A DNA stretch of 50,691 nt. It comes from Ralstonia sp. UBA689 (GTDB lineage: Bacteria; Pseudomonadota; Gammaproteobacteria; Burkholderiales; Burkholderiaceae). Made by a program: the position numbers and the translations under genes. The notes below the pieces were generated by a model, which was not told the origin of the DNA, searched no databases, and worked only from the letters and a program-made list of their open reading frames with translations. Location of the stretch: the NCBI RefSeq assembly GCF_002298975.1, contig NZ_DBMV01000007.1:1-50691 (forward strand), in the 5' to 3' direction. Below, in pieces: positions 27,067 through 35,853 of this stretch (within the stretch, counting starts at the first letter, position 1; the number at the start of each line of letters is the position of its first letter).

Positions 27067-28842
27067 TTAGGGGTGATCGACCGGCACGCGCACCGGCATC
27101 GCCAGCAGCACCTGCGCCATGCCCTTGCCCAGCGGATCGTTGCGCAGCGACGCCATGCCGCCGCCACCGAGCGCCTGCTCGCAGACGAAGTTGAGCGCGT
27201 GAATGCCCGGCAGCTCATAGCGGGTCACGGGGCCCTTCACAACGTGCGCGAGGTACGCAGCCACCGCGCCTTCGGTCAGCTGCGCGCGCAGCAGCGGCAT
27301 GTCTTCCGGCCGGCGCGCGATGACGCCGATGTTGGACGTATCGCCCTTGTCGCCGCTGCGGGCGTAGGCAAGTTCGATGAGCGGGACTTCTCGGGTCGGC
27401 GCGGTTGACGGCGCAACGGGCGCAGATGCTGCTGCCGACGATGCATTGAGCGGCACGCCACCGGTCGGCACCGCCACGTCAATGGTCTGCCCACCCAGCA
27501 GAGTCACGCGCGGCTGCAGGCGCGCCTTGTCGAGCAGGAAGGCGAACTGCTTAACGGCGGGCACCACGCTGGGCCGTCCGCCCGCGCCCGTCGTGCCGGG
27601 TGCCCACGATGTGCCGGCCGGTGCAATCTCACGTGCAAAGAGTTCCAGCGCCTGCCTGTTCGGATGCGCCACCGCCAGCCACATCACCGATTCAAAGCGC
27701 GGCACATCAGGCTGATGCGGCCCGAACAGATACGCAGAACCCAGCGTCTCGATATGCGTGGCGCTGTAGTCCGGCAAGCCGAGCTTGCGGAACAGCCCAC
27801 GCGTGCGCTCAAGAATCGCCTCGGCCGTGCGGCGTGCCTTGCGATCGGCGTCGAAGCCGACCACGGTGAGTTGGCCGGTGGCGCGATAGCCATCGGCGTA
27901 CGTAGCGCTCACCTTGTAGTCTGGCGTCGGGGCCAAGCCGCGTGCGCCGCGCACATCGACGCGATGTTCGCCGGCCTGCGCCATCGTCACATGCGCGAAG
28001 TCGCACACGACGTCGGGCAACACGTAGCGCGCCGGATCGCCGATCTCGTACAGCAATTGCTCGCCCACGGTGGCAGGCGTGACGAGGCCGCCCGTGCCTG
28101 CCGGCTTGGTGACGATGAAGCTGCCGTCGTTCCGGCATTCAACGATGGGGTAGCCGCTGTGCGCCCAGTCGGGCACGGCTTCCCAATCGGTATGCAAGCC
28201 GCCAGCGCCCTGGCAACCGCATTCGAGAATGTGCCCGGCAAGGCTGCCGGCAGCGAGGCGATCGTAGTCGTCGGCGGCCCAGCCGAAGCTGTGCATCAGC
28301 GCGCCGAGCGTGACGGCGCTGTCGACGCAGCGGCCAGTGATGACCACCTGCGCGCCCGCGTCGAGCGCCGCCTTGATCGGCAGCGCGCCCAGATATGCGT
28401 TGGCGCTGACCACCTTGTCGGGCAGCGGGCGACCGCTCTGCATCTCGCGCACGCCTTTATCGCGCAGCGCGGGCAGCAGCGGCATCACATCGTCGCCCTC
28501 CACCACGGCAATGCGCACGCTCACGCCCAGCTCATCGGCCAGCGCCTGCAGGGCAGCCGCACACCCGCGTGGGTTCACGCCGCCCGCGTTGGCGATGATG
28601 CGGATGTTCTGCGCCAGCGCATCCTTGAGCACCGCGCGCATCGCCACGTTCACGAAGTCGGTGGCGTAGCCCAGCTCCGCGTTCTTCATGCGCGCACTGG
28701 CCAGCAGCGACATTGTCAGTTCGGCCAGGTAGTCGAAGACGAGAAAGTCGAGGCGCCCCGAGGCGACGAGCTGCATCGGGCCGGTCACGCTATCGCCCCA
28801 GAAGCCGCTGGCGCCGCCGATGGAGACGGAGTTCTTTTGCAT
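27067..28842 (-). CDS. atuA: AtuA-family protein (DUF1446, acyclic terpene utilization)
   Basis: A 591-residue two-part protein. The N-terminal DUF1446 domain spans about residues 1-450: IGGASGFWGDS near the start, FDYLAELTMSLL, IANAGGVNPRG and ITGRCVDSAVTLG. It is joined through an alanine/proline-rich linker (about 465-490) to a small C-terminal AtuA-like domain with ELAYARSGDKGDTSNIGVIAR. AtuA is required for growth on citronellol in Pseudomonas, yet its biochemical function is undefined; together with the geranyl-CoA-type carboxylase it is the best marker of this pathway. The start (28,842) lies one base from the hydratase stop; a longer reading would extend into the hydratase gene. Confidence 0.92.
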   Translation of the reverse strand: MQKNSVSIGGASGFWGDSVTGPMQLVASGRLDFLVFDYLAELTMSLLASARMKNAELGYATDFVNVAMRAVLKDALAQNIRIIANAGGVNPRGCAAALQALADELGVSVRIAVVEGDDVMPLLPALRDKGVREMQSGRPLPDKVVSANAYLGALPIKAALDAGAQVVITGRCVDSAVTLGALMHSFGWAADDYDRLAAGSLAGHILECGCQGAGGLHTDWEAVPDWAHSGYPIVECRNDGSFIVTKPAGTGGLVTPATVGEQLLYEIGDPARYVLPDVVCDFAHVTMAQAGEHRVDVRGARGLAPTPDYKVSATYADGYRATGQLTVVGFDADRKARRTAEAILERTRGLFRKLGLPDYSATHIETLGSAYLFGPHQPDVPRFESVMWLAVAHPNRQALELFAREIAPAGTSWAPGTTGAGGRPSVVPAVKQFAFLLDKARLQPRVTLLGGQTIDVAVPTGGVPLNASSAAASAPVAPSTAPTREVPLIELAYARSGDKGDTSNIGVIARRPEDMPLLRAQLTEGAVAAYLAHVVKGPVTRYELPGIHALNFVCEQALGGGGMASLRNDPLGKGMAQVLLAMPVRVPVDHP

Positions 28843-28843
28843 G

Positions 28844-29623
28844 TCAGCGGCCCGTCCAGTTGGGTGCGCGCTTCTCGCGAAAAGCGGCCTGCCCTTCCTG
28901 TGCGTCTTCAGTGAGGGCAAACAGGCCGATCTGGCTTTCAGTAAAGGCCATCGCCGGCTCGAAGCCCAGATGCTCAACCTGCTTGAGCGTATACAGCCCA
29001 CGCCGGATGGCCGAGGGCGATTTGTCGAGCAACCGTGCCAGCAGCGCGTCGACGGCAGCATCGAGCGCTTCGGGCTCGGCCACCGCGTTGACGAGGCCGG
29101 TGGCCAGCGCGCGCTCCGCATCCATCGGCTCGCCGGTCAGGCACAGCTCGTTGAGCACGCGGCGCGGCAACTGGTGTTGCAGCACGGCCAGCACCTGGGC
29201 CGGAAACAAGCCCACTTTCACTTCAGGCAAGCCGAACACGGCATTGCGGCTGGCCACCGCCAGATCGCACATCGCCAGCAGCCCCATGCCGCCCGCCATG
29301 CAGGCACCGTTCACCCGCGCAATGAGCGGCACGGTGCAGCGGCGCGCTTGGCGGAACAGGTCGGCCAGGGCCTGATGCGGCTGGGAATAGTCGAAGCGGA
29401 AGGATTGCCCGGTCTGCAGATCGGCCCCCGCGCAGAAAGCGCGCGTGCCGGCGCCGGTCAGCACCACGGCGCGCACAGCCGGATCACGCCCGGCATCGGC
29501 CAGCGCCTGGCCCAGAGCGTCGATCACCGCGCCGTTGATGGCGTTGCGACGGTCTTCACGTTGGATGGTCAACCACAGCGCTTGGCCGCGCTGCTCAATG
29601 AGGAGTTCCGGGTCGGTGCTCAC
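28844..29623 (-). CDS. atuE: Enoyl-CoA hydratase, AtuE-like (isohexenylglutaconyl-CoA hydratase)
   Basis: A 259-residue crotonase-family protein and first gene of the minus-strand operon. Oxyanion-hole segments are AFCAGADLQTG and ACMAGGMGLLAMCD; the glutamate of FGLPEVKVGLFP is the second catalytic position, while the first lacks glutamate, as in the LiuC-like paralogue at 8,066. It would hydrate the carboxylated geranyl product. The start is GTG at 29,621-29,623 with AAGGTGAG upstream. In Pseudomonas, atuE lies inside the operon rather than at its head, so gene order differs. Confidence 0.85.
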   Translation of the reverse strand: MSTDPELLIEQRGQALWLTIQREDRRNAINGAVIDALGQALADAGRDPAVRAVVLTGAGTRAFCAGADLQTGQSFRFDYSQPHQALADLFRQARRCTVPLIARVNGACMAGGMGLLAMCDLAVASRNAVFGLPEVKVGLFPAQVLAVLQHQLPRRVLNELCLTGEPMDAERALATGLVNAVAEPEALDAAVDALLARLLDKSPSAIRRGLYTLKQVEHLGFEPAMAFTESQIGLFALTEDAQEGQAAFREKRAPNWTGR

Positions 29624-29671
29624 GCGATGCTCACCTTGGAAGAGAGATTCGGTTGGACAGCCTGCCCGGCA

Positions 29672-29701
29672 ATACTAAATCATTTGATTGAATAAATGGA
29701 A
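29672..29701 (-). promoter_or_regulatory. Candidate promoter of the atu-like operon with inverted repeat in the spacer
   Basis: Reading the minus strand, TTCCAT (29,701-29,696) and TAGTAT (29,677-29,672) are separated by 18 bases, about 50 bases upstream of the hydratase start. The spacer contains AATCA-TT-TGATT (29,678-29,689), a repressor-site-like inverted repeat between the promoter boxes. This AT-rich patch stands out from the GC-rich surroundings. The regulator would plausibly be the TetR protein at 17,829-18,509; unverified. Confidence 0.5.
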
Positions 29702-29834
29702 GCCTTCAAACGCGGAACGTGCCATGTTGTGACGGGGCAGAGGGTTCAGCATCCGCAACATCTTGATCTGTCAGCCAATTTTCCTGGTGCGTAAGAATGC
29801 CGCCAGCCAATGCCTTGACGCCCCTGCGCCTAAA

Positions 29835-29856
29835 CAATAATAATTCTCATTTGCAT
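29835..29856 (+). promoter_or_regulatory. Fur box
   Basis: The segment CAATAATAATTCTCATTTGC plus AT is a strong match to the Fur consensus (GATAATGATAATCATTATC in its NATWAT arrangement), 43 bases ahead of the receptor start. It implies repression of the receptor, Sel1 protein and dioxygenase genes under iron sufficiency. Confidence 0.8.
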
Positions 29857-29898
29857 CAAATATGTAACCAAATCTCTCAAGGGAGCGAACACTCGGCC

Positions 29899-32178
29899 AT
29901 GCAAGCAGCACAGACGGAGCGCAAGCGCGCGGAACATTCGGTGGTGGGATACCTGACGGGGGCGATGAGCTTTGCCATGGCCTCCGCGCCGGCAGTCGCC
30001 GACACGAAGAAAGACGCTGTGACGACCACCCTGCCGGCGCAGACCGTCACCGGCAGCAGCGGCTTCAAGACCGACGAAGCCTCGGGCGGCAAGTTCACCG
30101 CACCGCTGGTCGACACGCCCAAGTCCGTCACTGTGATTCCGGCCGAGATCTTGCAGGACACCGGCTCTGCCACGCTCACCGAGGCGCTGCGCACGGTGCC
30201 AGGCATCGCGTTTGGCGCGGGCGAAGGCGGCAACCCGGTGGGCGACCGCCCGTTCATCCGCGGCTACGACGCGCAGGCCAGCACCTTCCTCGATGGGCTG
30301 CGTGACATCGGCGCGCAATCGCGCGACATGTTCAACGTGGAATCGGTGGAAATCATCAAGGGGCCGTCGGGCGCGTATGAAGGGCGAGGCTCAGCGGGCG
30401 GGGCGATCAACATCGTCTCGAAGCAACCGAAGCTGGAGCACTTTACCGAGGGCACGCTGTCGGTGGGCAACGCGGCTTACAAGCGCGCCACAGCCGACGG
30501 CAACTACCAGATCGGCGAGCACGCGGCGTTCCGCCTGAATGCGCTGTACCACGATGCCGGCGTGCCGGGCCGCGACGTGACGAGCTTCAGCCGCTGGGGC
30601 ATCGCGCCGGCCATTGCCTTCGGGCTGGGCACGCCCGCGCGCGCCACGCTTTCGTACTACCACCTGCAGTCGAACGACACGCCCGACACCGGCATCCCCT
30701 ACAACAACGGCACGTTCAACCGCCGCACCGATGGTCGCCCGCAACTGTTCGGCCCCGGAGACGGCGCACCCGTGGATGTCGATCGCAATGTCTACTACGG
30801 CCTGTCGCGCGACTTCCGCCGCGACCGCGTCGACATGGGCACGTTGGCGCTGGAGCAGGATGTGTCCAGCACACTGAAACTGCGCAACACCACGCGCGTC
30901 GCCCGCACCAGCCAGGACTACATCTGGACCCAGCCCGACGACAGCCAGGGCAACATCTACTACGGCATGGTCTGGCGCCGCACCAACTCGCGCTACTCTG
31001 TCGCCAACACCATCGCCAACCAGACCGAGGCGACCGGCAAGTTCGAAACTGGCAGCTTCAAGCACAGCTATGCGGCAGGCGTGGAGTTCTCGCGCGAGCA
31101 CAGCAGAAACGACACCTACAGCGTCGCCACCGGCAGCAACCGCTGCCCAAACGGCACGGGCACGGCGGGTGGTTACAACTGCACGAGCCTGTTCGACCCG
31201 AACCCGCATGACCCGTGGTCCGGCACCATTGCGCGCAACAACAATCCGGCGGAGACGACCGTGCGCACGCAGTCGGTGTACGTGTTCGACACCGTCGAGC
31301 TGTCGCCGCGCTGGCAGATCAACGGCGGCATCCGCTACGACCGCTACTCGGCTTCGGCCACCACGTCGGCCAACGCACAGGGCGTGCGCTCCAGCTTCTC
31401 GCGCGACGACAACCTGCTGAACTACCAACTCGGCCTGGTCTTCAAACCCGCGCAGAACGGCAGCATCTATGTGGCCTATGGCACGTCGTCCACACCGAGT
31501 GGCTCGGTAGCCGGGCAAGGCTCCGATACCAGCTCACTTACACCGGACCGTGCAGGCAATCGCGGCGACGTGCTGGCCCCCGAGAAGAACCGCGCCTACG
31601 AACTCGGCACCAAGTGGAACGTGCTGGACAACAAGCTGGCGCTGACCGCGGCCGTCTTCCGCATCGAAACCACCAACGCACGCATCGTCCAGCAGGACGG
31701 CACCGCCGCCATGGCCGGCAACAAGCGCGTGGACGGCTTCGAACTCGGTTGGTCGGGCGCGCTCACCAACAAGTGGCAAGTGTTTGGCGGCTACACGTTC
31801 CTGAAGAGCGAACTGCGCAACAACGGCGGCGCGGGCGCGGCCTTCGGTGGCACCAACGGCGCCGCATTCCCCAACACGCCCAAGAACAGTTTCAGCCTGT
31901 GGACAACGTACCAGCCGATGCCGAAGCTCACATTGGGCGGCGGTGCGTATTACGTCTCGAAGGTCTGGGGCAGCACCAACCCCGCCAACCCGAAGTGGGT
32001 GCCCGCGTACTGGCGCTTTGACGCGATGGCCGCTTACCGCATCGACAAGCACGCCAGCCTGCAACTGAACGTGCAGAACCTGTTCGACAAGACGTACTTC
32101 AAGCAGGCCTATGCATCGCACTATGCATCGCTAGCACCGGGGCGCGCGGCGATCCTGACGTTGGGCATCCGATACTGA
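29899..32178 (+). CDS. fiu: TonB-dependent catecholate siderophore receptor (Fiu-like)
   Basis: A 759-residue outer-membrane receptor. An N-terminal export signal (GYLTGAMSFAMASAPAVADT) precedes a plug domain, roughly residues 60-180: DTPKSVTVIPAEIL, LRTVPGIAFGAGEGG, RPFIRGYDAQ, VESVEIIKGPSG and GGAINIVSK. The remainder is a 22-strand barrel ending in NLFDKTYFKQ...ILTLGIRY. The order with a Fe/2-oxoglutarate dioxygenase downstream is that of fiu-ybiX in E. coli and piuA-piuC in Pseudomonas. The start at 29,899 was chosen because the open frame upstream runs through the Fur box; AAGGGAG lies somewhat far from it. It probably imports iron bound to catechol-type compounds. Confidence 0.92.
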   Translation: MQAAQTERKRAEHSVVGYLTGAMSFAMASAPAVADTKKDAVTTTLPAQTVTGSSGFKTDEASGGKFTAPLVDTPKSVTVIPAEILQDTGSATLTEALRTVPGIAFGAGEGGNPVGDRPFIRGYDAQASTFLDGLRDIGAQSRDMFNVESVEIIKGPSGAYEGRGSAGGAINIVSKQPKLEHFTEGTLSVGNAAYKRATADGNYQIGEHAAFRLNALYHDAGVPGRDVTSFSRWGIAPAIAFGLGTPARATLSYYHLQSNDTPDTGIPYNNGTFNRRTDGRPQLFGPGDGAPVDVDRNVYYGLSRDFRRDRVDMGTLALEQDVSSTLKLRNTTRVARTSQDYIWTQPDDSQGNIYYGMVWRRTNSRYSVANTIANQTEATGKFETGSFKHSYAAGVEFSREHSRNDTYSVATGSNRCPNGTGTAGGYNCTSLFDPNPHDPWSGTIARNNNPAETTVRTQSVYVFDTVELSPRWQINGGIRYDRYSASATTSANAQGVRSSFSRDDNLLNYQLGLVFKPAQNGSIYVAYGTSSTPSGSVAGQGSDTSSLTPDRAGNRGDVLAPEKNRAYELGTKWNVLDNKLALTAAVFRIETTNARIVQQDGTAAMAGNKRVDGFELGWSGALTNKWQVFGGYTFLKSELRNNGGAGAAFGGTNGAAFPNTPKNSFSLWTTYQPMPKLTLGGGAYYVSKVWGSTNPANPKWVPAYWRFDAMAAYRIDKHASLQLNVQNLFDKTYFKQAYASHYASLAPGRAAILTLGIRY

Positions 32179-32182
32179 GCCG

Positions 32183-32935
32183 ATGTCGCTACACCCCAAT
32201 GCCGCCGCGCCTGACCGCGCGGCGGTCGATGCCATCCATGCGGTGCTCGCTGGCCCTGCCGAGCGCGCCGCGCGCTGGCTGGCCGGTGCAGCGCAGCGGG
32301 GGCATGCTGATGCGCAGGCCATTTTCGGCCAATGGCTGCTCGACGGCCACGGCATCGAACGCAACCCGGCCGAAGCCCTGTTCTGGTTCAAGACCGCTGC
32401 GCTGTCGGGCCACGCCATGGCCGCCAACATGCTCGGCCGCTGTTACGAGCACGGCTGGGGCACGCCCGCGTGCGACAAAACGGCCACGCACTGGTACGCC
32501 CTCGCCGCCGACGCCGGCCTCGACTGGGGCCAATACAACTACGCCACCAGCCTGCAGCTTGGGCGCGGCGTGCCGAAGGACCGCGCGCAAGCCTTCGCGC
32601 TTTTCCAGGCCGCCGCCGCGCAAGGGCACGCCAAGTCGATCAACGTGGTGGGCGGCTTCTACGAAGACGGCTGGGAGGTCGAAGCGGACCTGGCGACGGC
32701 CCTGCGCTGCTATCTGCGCGCAGCCGAGGGCGGCGACTTCCGCGGCCGATTCAACGCCGCACGCCTGCTTGCACTTGCGGGGCGTTCCGACGAAGCCCGC
32801 ACATGGATGCAGGCTGTACCGGGCGCCGCCACACCGGCTTTTGTCGCCCGCGCCCACGATTTTCTTGCCGGCCACCCCGACGCACGCCTGCGTGCCCTGG
32901 CCGGCGTGTTGCAAACGGAAACCCCATGCTGCTGA
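32183..32935 (+). CDS. Sel1-repeat protein
   Basis: A 250-residue protein made of Sel1/TPR-like repeats: HADAQAIFGQWLLDGHGI, HAMAANMLGRCYEHGWGT, WGQYNYATSLQLGRGV, HAKSINVVGGFYEDGWEV and DFRGRFNAARLLALAGR, each about 36 residues. No signal peptide is apparent. It lies 4 bases after the receptor stop and overlaps the dioxygenase start by 10 bases, so it is part of the Fur-controlled operon. Repeat proteins of this type serve as protein-binding scaffolds; the partner here is not known. Confidence 0.88.
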   Translation: MSLHPNAAAPDRAAVDAIHAVLAGPAERAARWLAGAAQRGHADAQAIFGQWLLDGHGIERNPAEALFWFKTAALSGHAMAANMLGRCYEHGWGTPACDKTATHWYALAADAGLDWGQYNYATSLQLGRGVPKDRAQAFALFQAAAAQGHAKSINVVGGFYEDGWEVEADLATALRCYLRAAEGGDFRGRFNAARLLALAGRSDEARTWMQAVPGAATPAFVARAHDFLAGHPDARLRALAGVLQTETPCC

Positions 32936-33609
32936 ACATCCCCGCCGTCCTGACGAAGGCGCAGGTCGCGCAATGCCGCGCCATCATCGACGCCGCCGAG
33001 TGGGTCGACGGCAAAGTCACCGCCGGCGCGCAGTCCGGGCAGGTCAAGCACAACATGCAGTTGCCTGAGGACTCGTCCGCCGCACGCGAGGTCGGCACCT
33101 TCATTCAGGACGCGCTCTCCGCCAACACGCTGTTCTTCTCGGCCGCGCTGCCGCACAAGGTCTTCCCGCCGCTGTTCAACCGCTACGCGGGCGGCCAGAC
33201 CTTCGGCAACCACGTCGACAACGCCATACGCCACCTGCGCGGCACCGATTTCCGCATTCGCAGCGATCTTTCCTGCACGCTGTTCCTGACCGAGCCGGAA
33301 GACTACGACGGCGGTGAACTCGTCATCGACGACACCTTCGGCGAGCACCGCGTCAAGCTTGTTGCCGGCGACATGGTGCTGTACCCGAGCAGCAGCCTGC
33401 ATCGCGTCACGCCCGTCACGCGCGGCGCACGGGTGTGCTCGTTCTTCTGGCTGCAAAGCATGGTGCGCAGCGACGCACATCGCACGCTGCTGTTCCAGAT
33501 GGATACGGAACTGCAGCGGCTGATGGGGCTGCTGGGGCAGGAAGACCCGTCGGTGATTGCGTTGACGGGGACGTATCACAACCTGTTGCGGGAGTGGGCG
33601 GAGGGGTGA
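32926..33609 (+). CDS. piuC: Fe(II)/2-oxoglutarate-dependent PKHD-type hydroxylase (PiuC/YbiX)
   Basis: A 227-residue dioxygenase. The iron ligands are H96 and D98 (GNHVDNA) and H159 (SSSLHRVTPV), with R169 (TRGAR) placed to hold 2-oxoglutarate; the GGELVIDDTFGEHRVKL core is typical of the PKHD family. The length equals E. coli YbiX (about 225). It is paired with catecholate receptors in many genomes and may hydroxylate a siderophore or receptor component; the substrate is unknown. Translation is coupled to the Sel1 gene by the overlap. It ends 9 bases before the convergent hydrolase gene. Confidence 0.92.
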   Translation: MLLNIPAVLTKAQVAQCRAIIDAAEWVDGKVTAGAQSGQVKHNMQLPEDSSAAREVGTFIQDALSANTLFFSAALPHKVFPPLFNRYAGGQTFGNHVDNAIRHLRGTDFRIRSDLSCTLFLTEPEDYDGGELVIDDTFGEHRVKLVAGDMVLYPSSSLHRVTPVTRGARVCSFFWLQSMVRSDAHRTLLFQMDTELQRLMGLLGQEDPSVIALTGTYHNLLREWAEG

Positions 33610-33618
33610 GCCAATCGC

Positions 33619-34545
33619 TCACGCAAAGAACGCCCGCATCTCTGCGAGTAGCGCCTCCGGCGCCTCCTCCGGCACGTAGTGCCCGCACGGCACCGTGCCG
33701 CCGCTCACGTCATCGGCCACGGCCTGCCACAGCTCCAGCGGCTTGAAGCACCGCTGAATCACCCCATGCTCCCCCCACAGCACGCGCAGCGGCACGCTCA
33801 CGCGCTTGCCGGCTGAGCGATCCGCGCGATCGTGTTCCAGGTCGATGGTGGCGGCGGCGCGGTAGTCCTCGCACATGGCGTGCACACAGGCGGGCTCGCG
33901 CATGGCGGCGGCGTAGGTGGCCATCGCCTCCGGCGCGAACGGGTCGAGCCCGGCGTGACGCAACCCTATCAGCTTGCCGATGTAGAAATCCGGCGTGGCG
34001 TTGATGAGCGTTTCTGGAAACGGCGACGGCTGGATCAGGAAGAACCAGTGCCAGTACGCCGAGGCAAAGGCCATATCGGTGTGCTCGTACATGGCCAGCG
34101 TGGGGGCGATGTCGAGCAGCATGGCGCGCTCCACGTGCGCGGGGTGATCGACGCACAGGCGGTGCGCGACGCGGGCGCCGCGATCGTGCGCACACAGCCG
34201 GAAGCGGCCGAAGCCCAGCGCGCGCATCACGTCCACCTGGTCCTGCGCCATGGTGCGCTTGCTGTATTCCGCGTGCCTGGCGCTACCGGGCGGCTTGGAC
34301 GAGGCGCCATAGCCGCGCAGGTCCGTGGCGACGACGGTGTAGTCGCGCATCAGATCGCGCGCCACCTTGTGCCAGATCACGTGGCTTTGCGGATGCCCGT
34401 GCAGCAACAGCAGCGGCGGCCCGCTGCCGCCGATCACGCCAGCAATCTCCACGCCATTGACCACCTGGCGAAACGGGCGGAAGCCCGGAAACAGCGCCTG
34501 ATCTGCGGCGGCGGTGGCGGCATCGATGGACAACGGGGCGGTCAT
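33619..34545 (-). CDS. Alpha/beta hydrolase, haloacetate (fluoroacetate) dehalogenase-like
   Basis: A 308-residue hydrolase whose active site matches fluoroacetate dehalogenases: nucleophile D121 and carboxylate-binding R122 and R125 in AHDRGARVAH, acid D145, halide-site H166-W167 in YWHWFF, a tyrosine in CEDYRAAATI and base H289 in CGHYVPEE. The HGHPQSH oxyanion motif and RGYGASSKP follow the same family. Such enzymes exchange halide for hydroxyl on 2-haloacetates. The start at 34,545 (CACAGGAG upstream) excludes 12 extra in-frame codons. Epoxide hydrolase relatives share the fold but use tyrosine caps, so the dehalogenase reading is favoured though unproven. Confidence 0.85.
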   Translation of the reverse strand: MTAPLSIDAATAAADQALFPGFRPFRQVVNGVEIAGVIGGSGPPLLLLHGHPQSHVIWHKVARDLMRDYTVVATDLRGYGASSKPPGSARHAEYSKRTMAQDQVDVMRALGFGRFRLCAHDRGARVAHRLCVDHPAHVERAMLLDIAPTLAMYEHTDMAFASAYWHWFFLIQPSPFPETLINATPDFYIGKLIGLRHAGLDPFAPEAMATYAAAMREPACVHAMCEDYRAAATIDLEHDRADRSAGKRVSVPLRVLWGEHGVIQRCFKPLELWQAVADDVSGGTVPCGHYVPEEAPEALLAEMRAFFA

Positions 34546-34672
34546 GGCGGTCTCCTGTGCTTTGGCGCGCGTGTGATGCATCGCATGCTAGCGCAGAAGC
34601 TGGTACACAAAGTGTGGCGCCCGCTTCCTATACTCAATCGGCGCACCCCGCGCACATCAGCCAGGAGACGCC

Positions 34673-35656
34673 ATGCCCGCCGCCAAGCATCTGCCGCCCG
34701 TGCTGCAACACCTGACGCTGCCGGTGATCGGATCGCCGATGTTCATCGTCAGCTATCCCGAACTGGTGCTGGCACAGTGCAAGGCCGGCATCGTCGGCGC
34801 GTTTCCTGCGCTCAACGCCCGCCCGGCCGAAGTGCTGGACGAGTGGCTCACGCGGATCAACGAAGACCTGGCCGCTCACCGCGCCGCGCATCCGCATGAG
34901 GTGGTGGGGCCGCTGGCGGTCAACCAGATCGTGCATCACTCCAACGCGCGGCTTGAGCAGGACGTGGCCACCTGCATCAAGCACAAGGTGCCCATCTTCA
35001 TTACCTCGCTGCGCGCGCCGGTCAAGGAGATCCTGGATGCCGTACACAGCTACGGCGGCATCGTGCTGCACGATGTGATCAACCTGCGCCATGCCGAGAA
35101 GGCGTTGGAAGCCGGCGTCGACGGGCTGATTCTGGTGGCGGCGGGCGCGGGCGGCCATGCCGGCACGCTGTCGCCGTTTGCGCTGGTGGGCGAGGTGCGG
35201 CACATCTTCGACGGGCCGATCGCGTTGTCGGGCGCCATCGCCACGGGCGATGCCATCCTCGCCGCGCAGGCCATGGGGGCGGATCTGGCCTACATCGGCA
35301 CGCGCTTCATCGCCAGCCAGGAGGCGCACGCGGCCGAGACTTACAAGCAGGCCATTCTGCGCGCGGCGGCATCCGACATCGTCTATACGAACCTCTTCAC
35401 CGGCGTGCACGGCAACTACATCCGCGAGAGCATCGAGCTGGCCGGCCTGGACCCGAACGCCCTGCCCGAGGCAGACAAATCGAAGATGAACTTTGGCGAC
35501 GGCAGCTCCCGTGGCAAGGCATGGAAAGACATCTGGGGCGCAGGCCAGGGCGTTGGCCAGATTGCCGACCTGCCGCCCGCCGGCGAGATCGTCGCGCGCC
35601 TGAAGGCCGAGTACGACGCCGCCAAATTGCGTCTCGCACTGCACCTGCGCCTGTAG
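34673..35656 (+). CDS. Nitronate monooxygenase (2-nitropropane dioxygenase family)
   Basis: A 327-residue FMN TIM-barrel enzyme. The N-terminal PVIGSPMFIVS, VNQIVHHSNARLEQD, LVAAGAGGHAGTLS and GAIATGDAILAAQAMGADLAYIGTRF phosphate-binding region are standard. It oxidises alkyl nitronates in the known family, though many members act on other compounds. It is divergent from the dehalogenase-like gene, with 127 bases between the start codons containing a TATACT -10-like box at 34,629-34,634 and an ACAC/GTGT dyad just upstream. CAGGAG precedes the ATG. Confidence 0.9.
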   Translation: MPAAKHLPPVLQHLTLPVIGSPMFIVSYPELVLAQCKAGIVGAFPALNARPAEVLDEWLTRINEDLAAHRAAHPHEVVGPLAVNQIVHHSNARLEQDVATCIKHKVPIFITSLRAPVKEILDAVHSYGGIVLHDVINLRHAEKALEAGVDGLILVAAGAGGHAGTLSPFALVGEVRHIFDGPIALSGAIATGDAILAAQAMGADLAYIGTRFIASQEAHAAETYKQAILRAAASDIVYTNLFTGVHGNYIRESIELAGLDPNALPEADKSKMNFGDGSSRGKAWKDIWGAGQGVGQIADLPPAGEIVARLKAEYDAAKLRLALHLRL

Positions 35657-35691
35657 CTTGAACAGCGCTTGCGCCCCCCACGGCACCTCGA

Positions 35692-35720
35692 TTGACTTGC
35701 GCCGACGGCACTCCTACAGT
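35692..35720 (+). promoter_or_regulatory. Sigma-70-type promoter
   Basis: TTGACT (35,692-35,697) and TACAGT (35,715-35,720) are separated by exactly 17 bases. This would start transcription near 35,727, leaving a leader of about 125 bases before the DUF1254 lipoprotein gene. No riboswitch-like fold was recognised in that leader. Confidence 0.6.
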
Positions 35721-35853
35721 CCAAAGATTCACGACGAAATGCGCGGCGCCATGGGATCGGCCCACGCGCAACCGTATGCGCAAGCATCCTTGGGGGGATG
35801 TTCGACAGGCGTCTCGTTTCCTGTTGCGCGCACCGACGACAAAGGAGAACACG

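Noticed and set aside
29797..29898. Longer N-terminus for the siderophore receptor
   Set aside because: It would place the Fur box within the coding sequence and put a hydrophilic stretch before the signal peptide.
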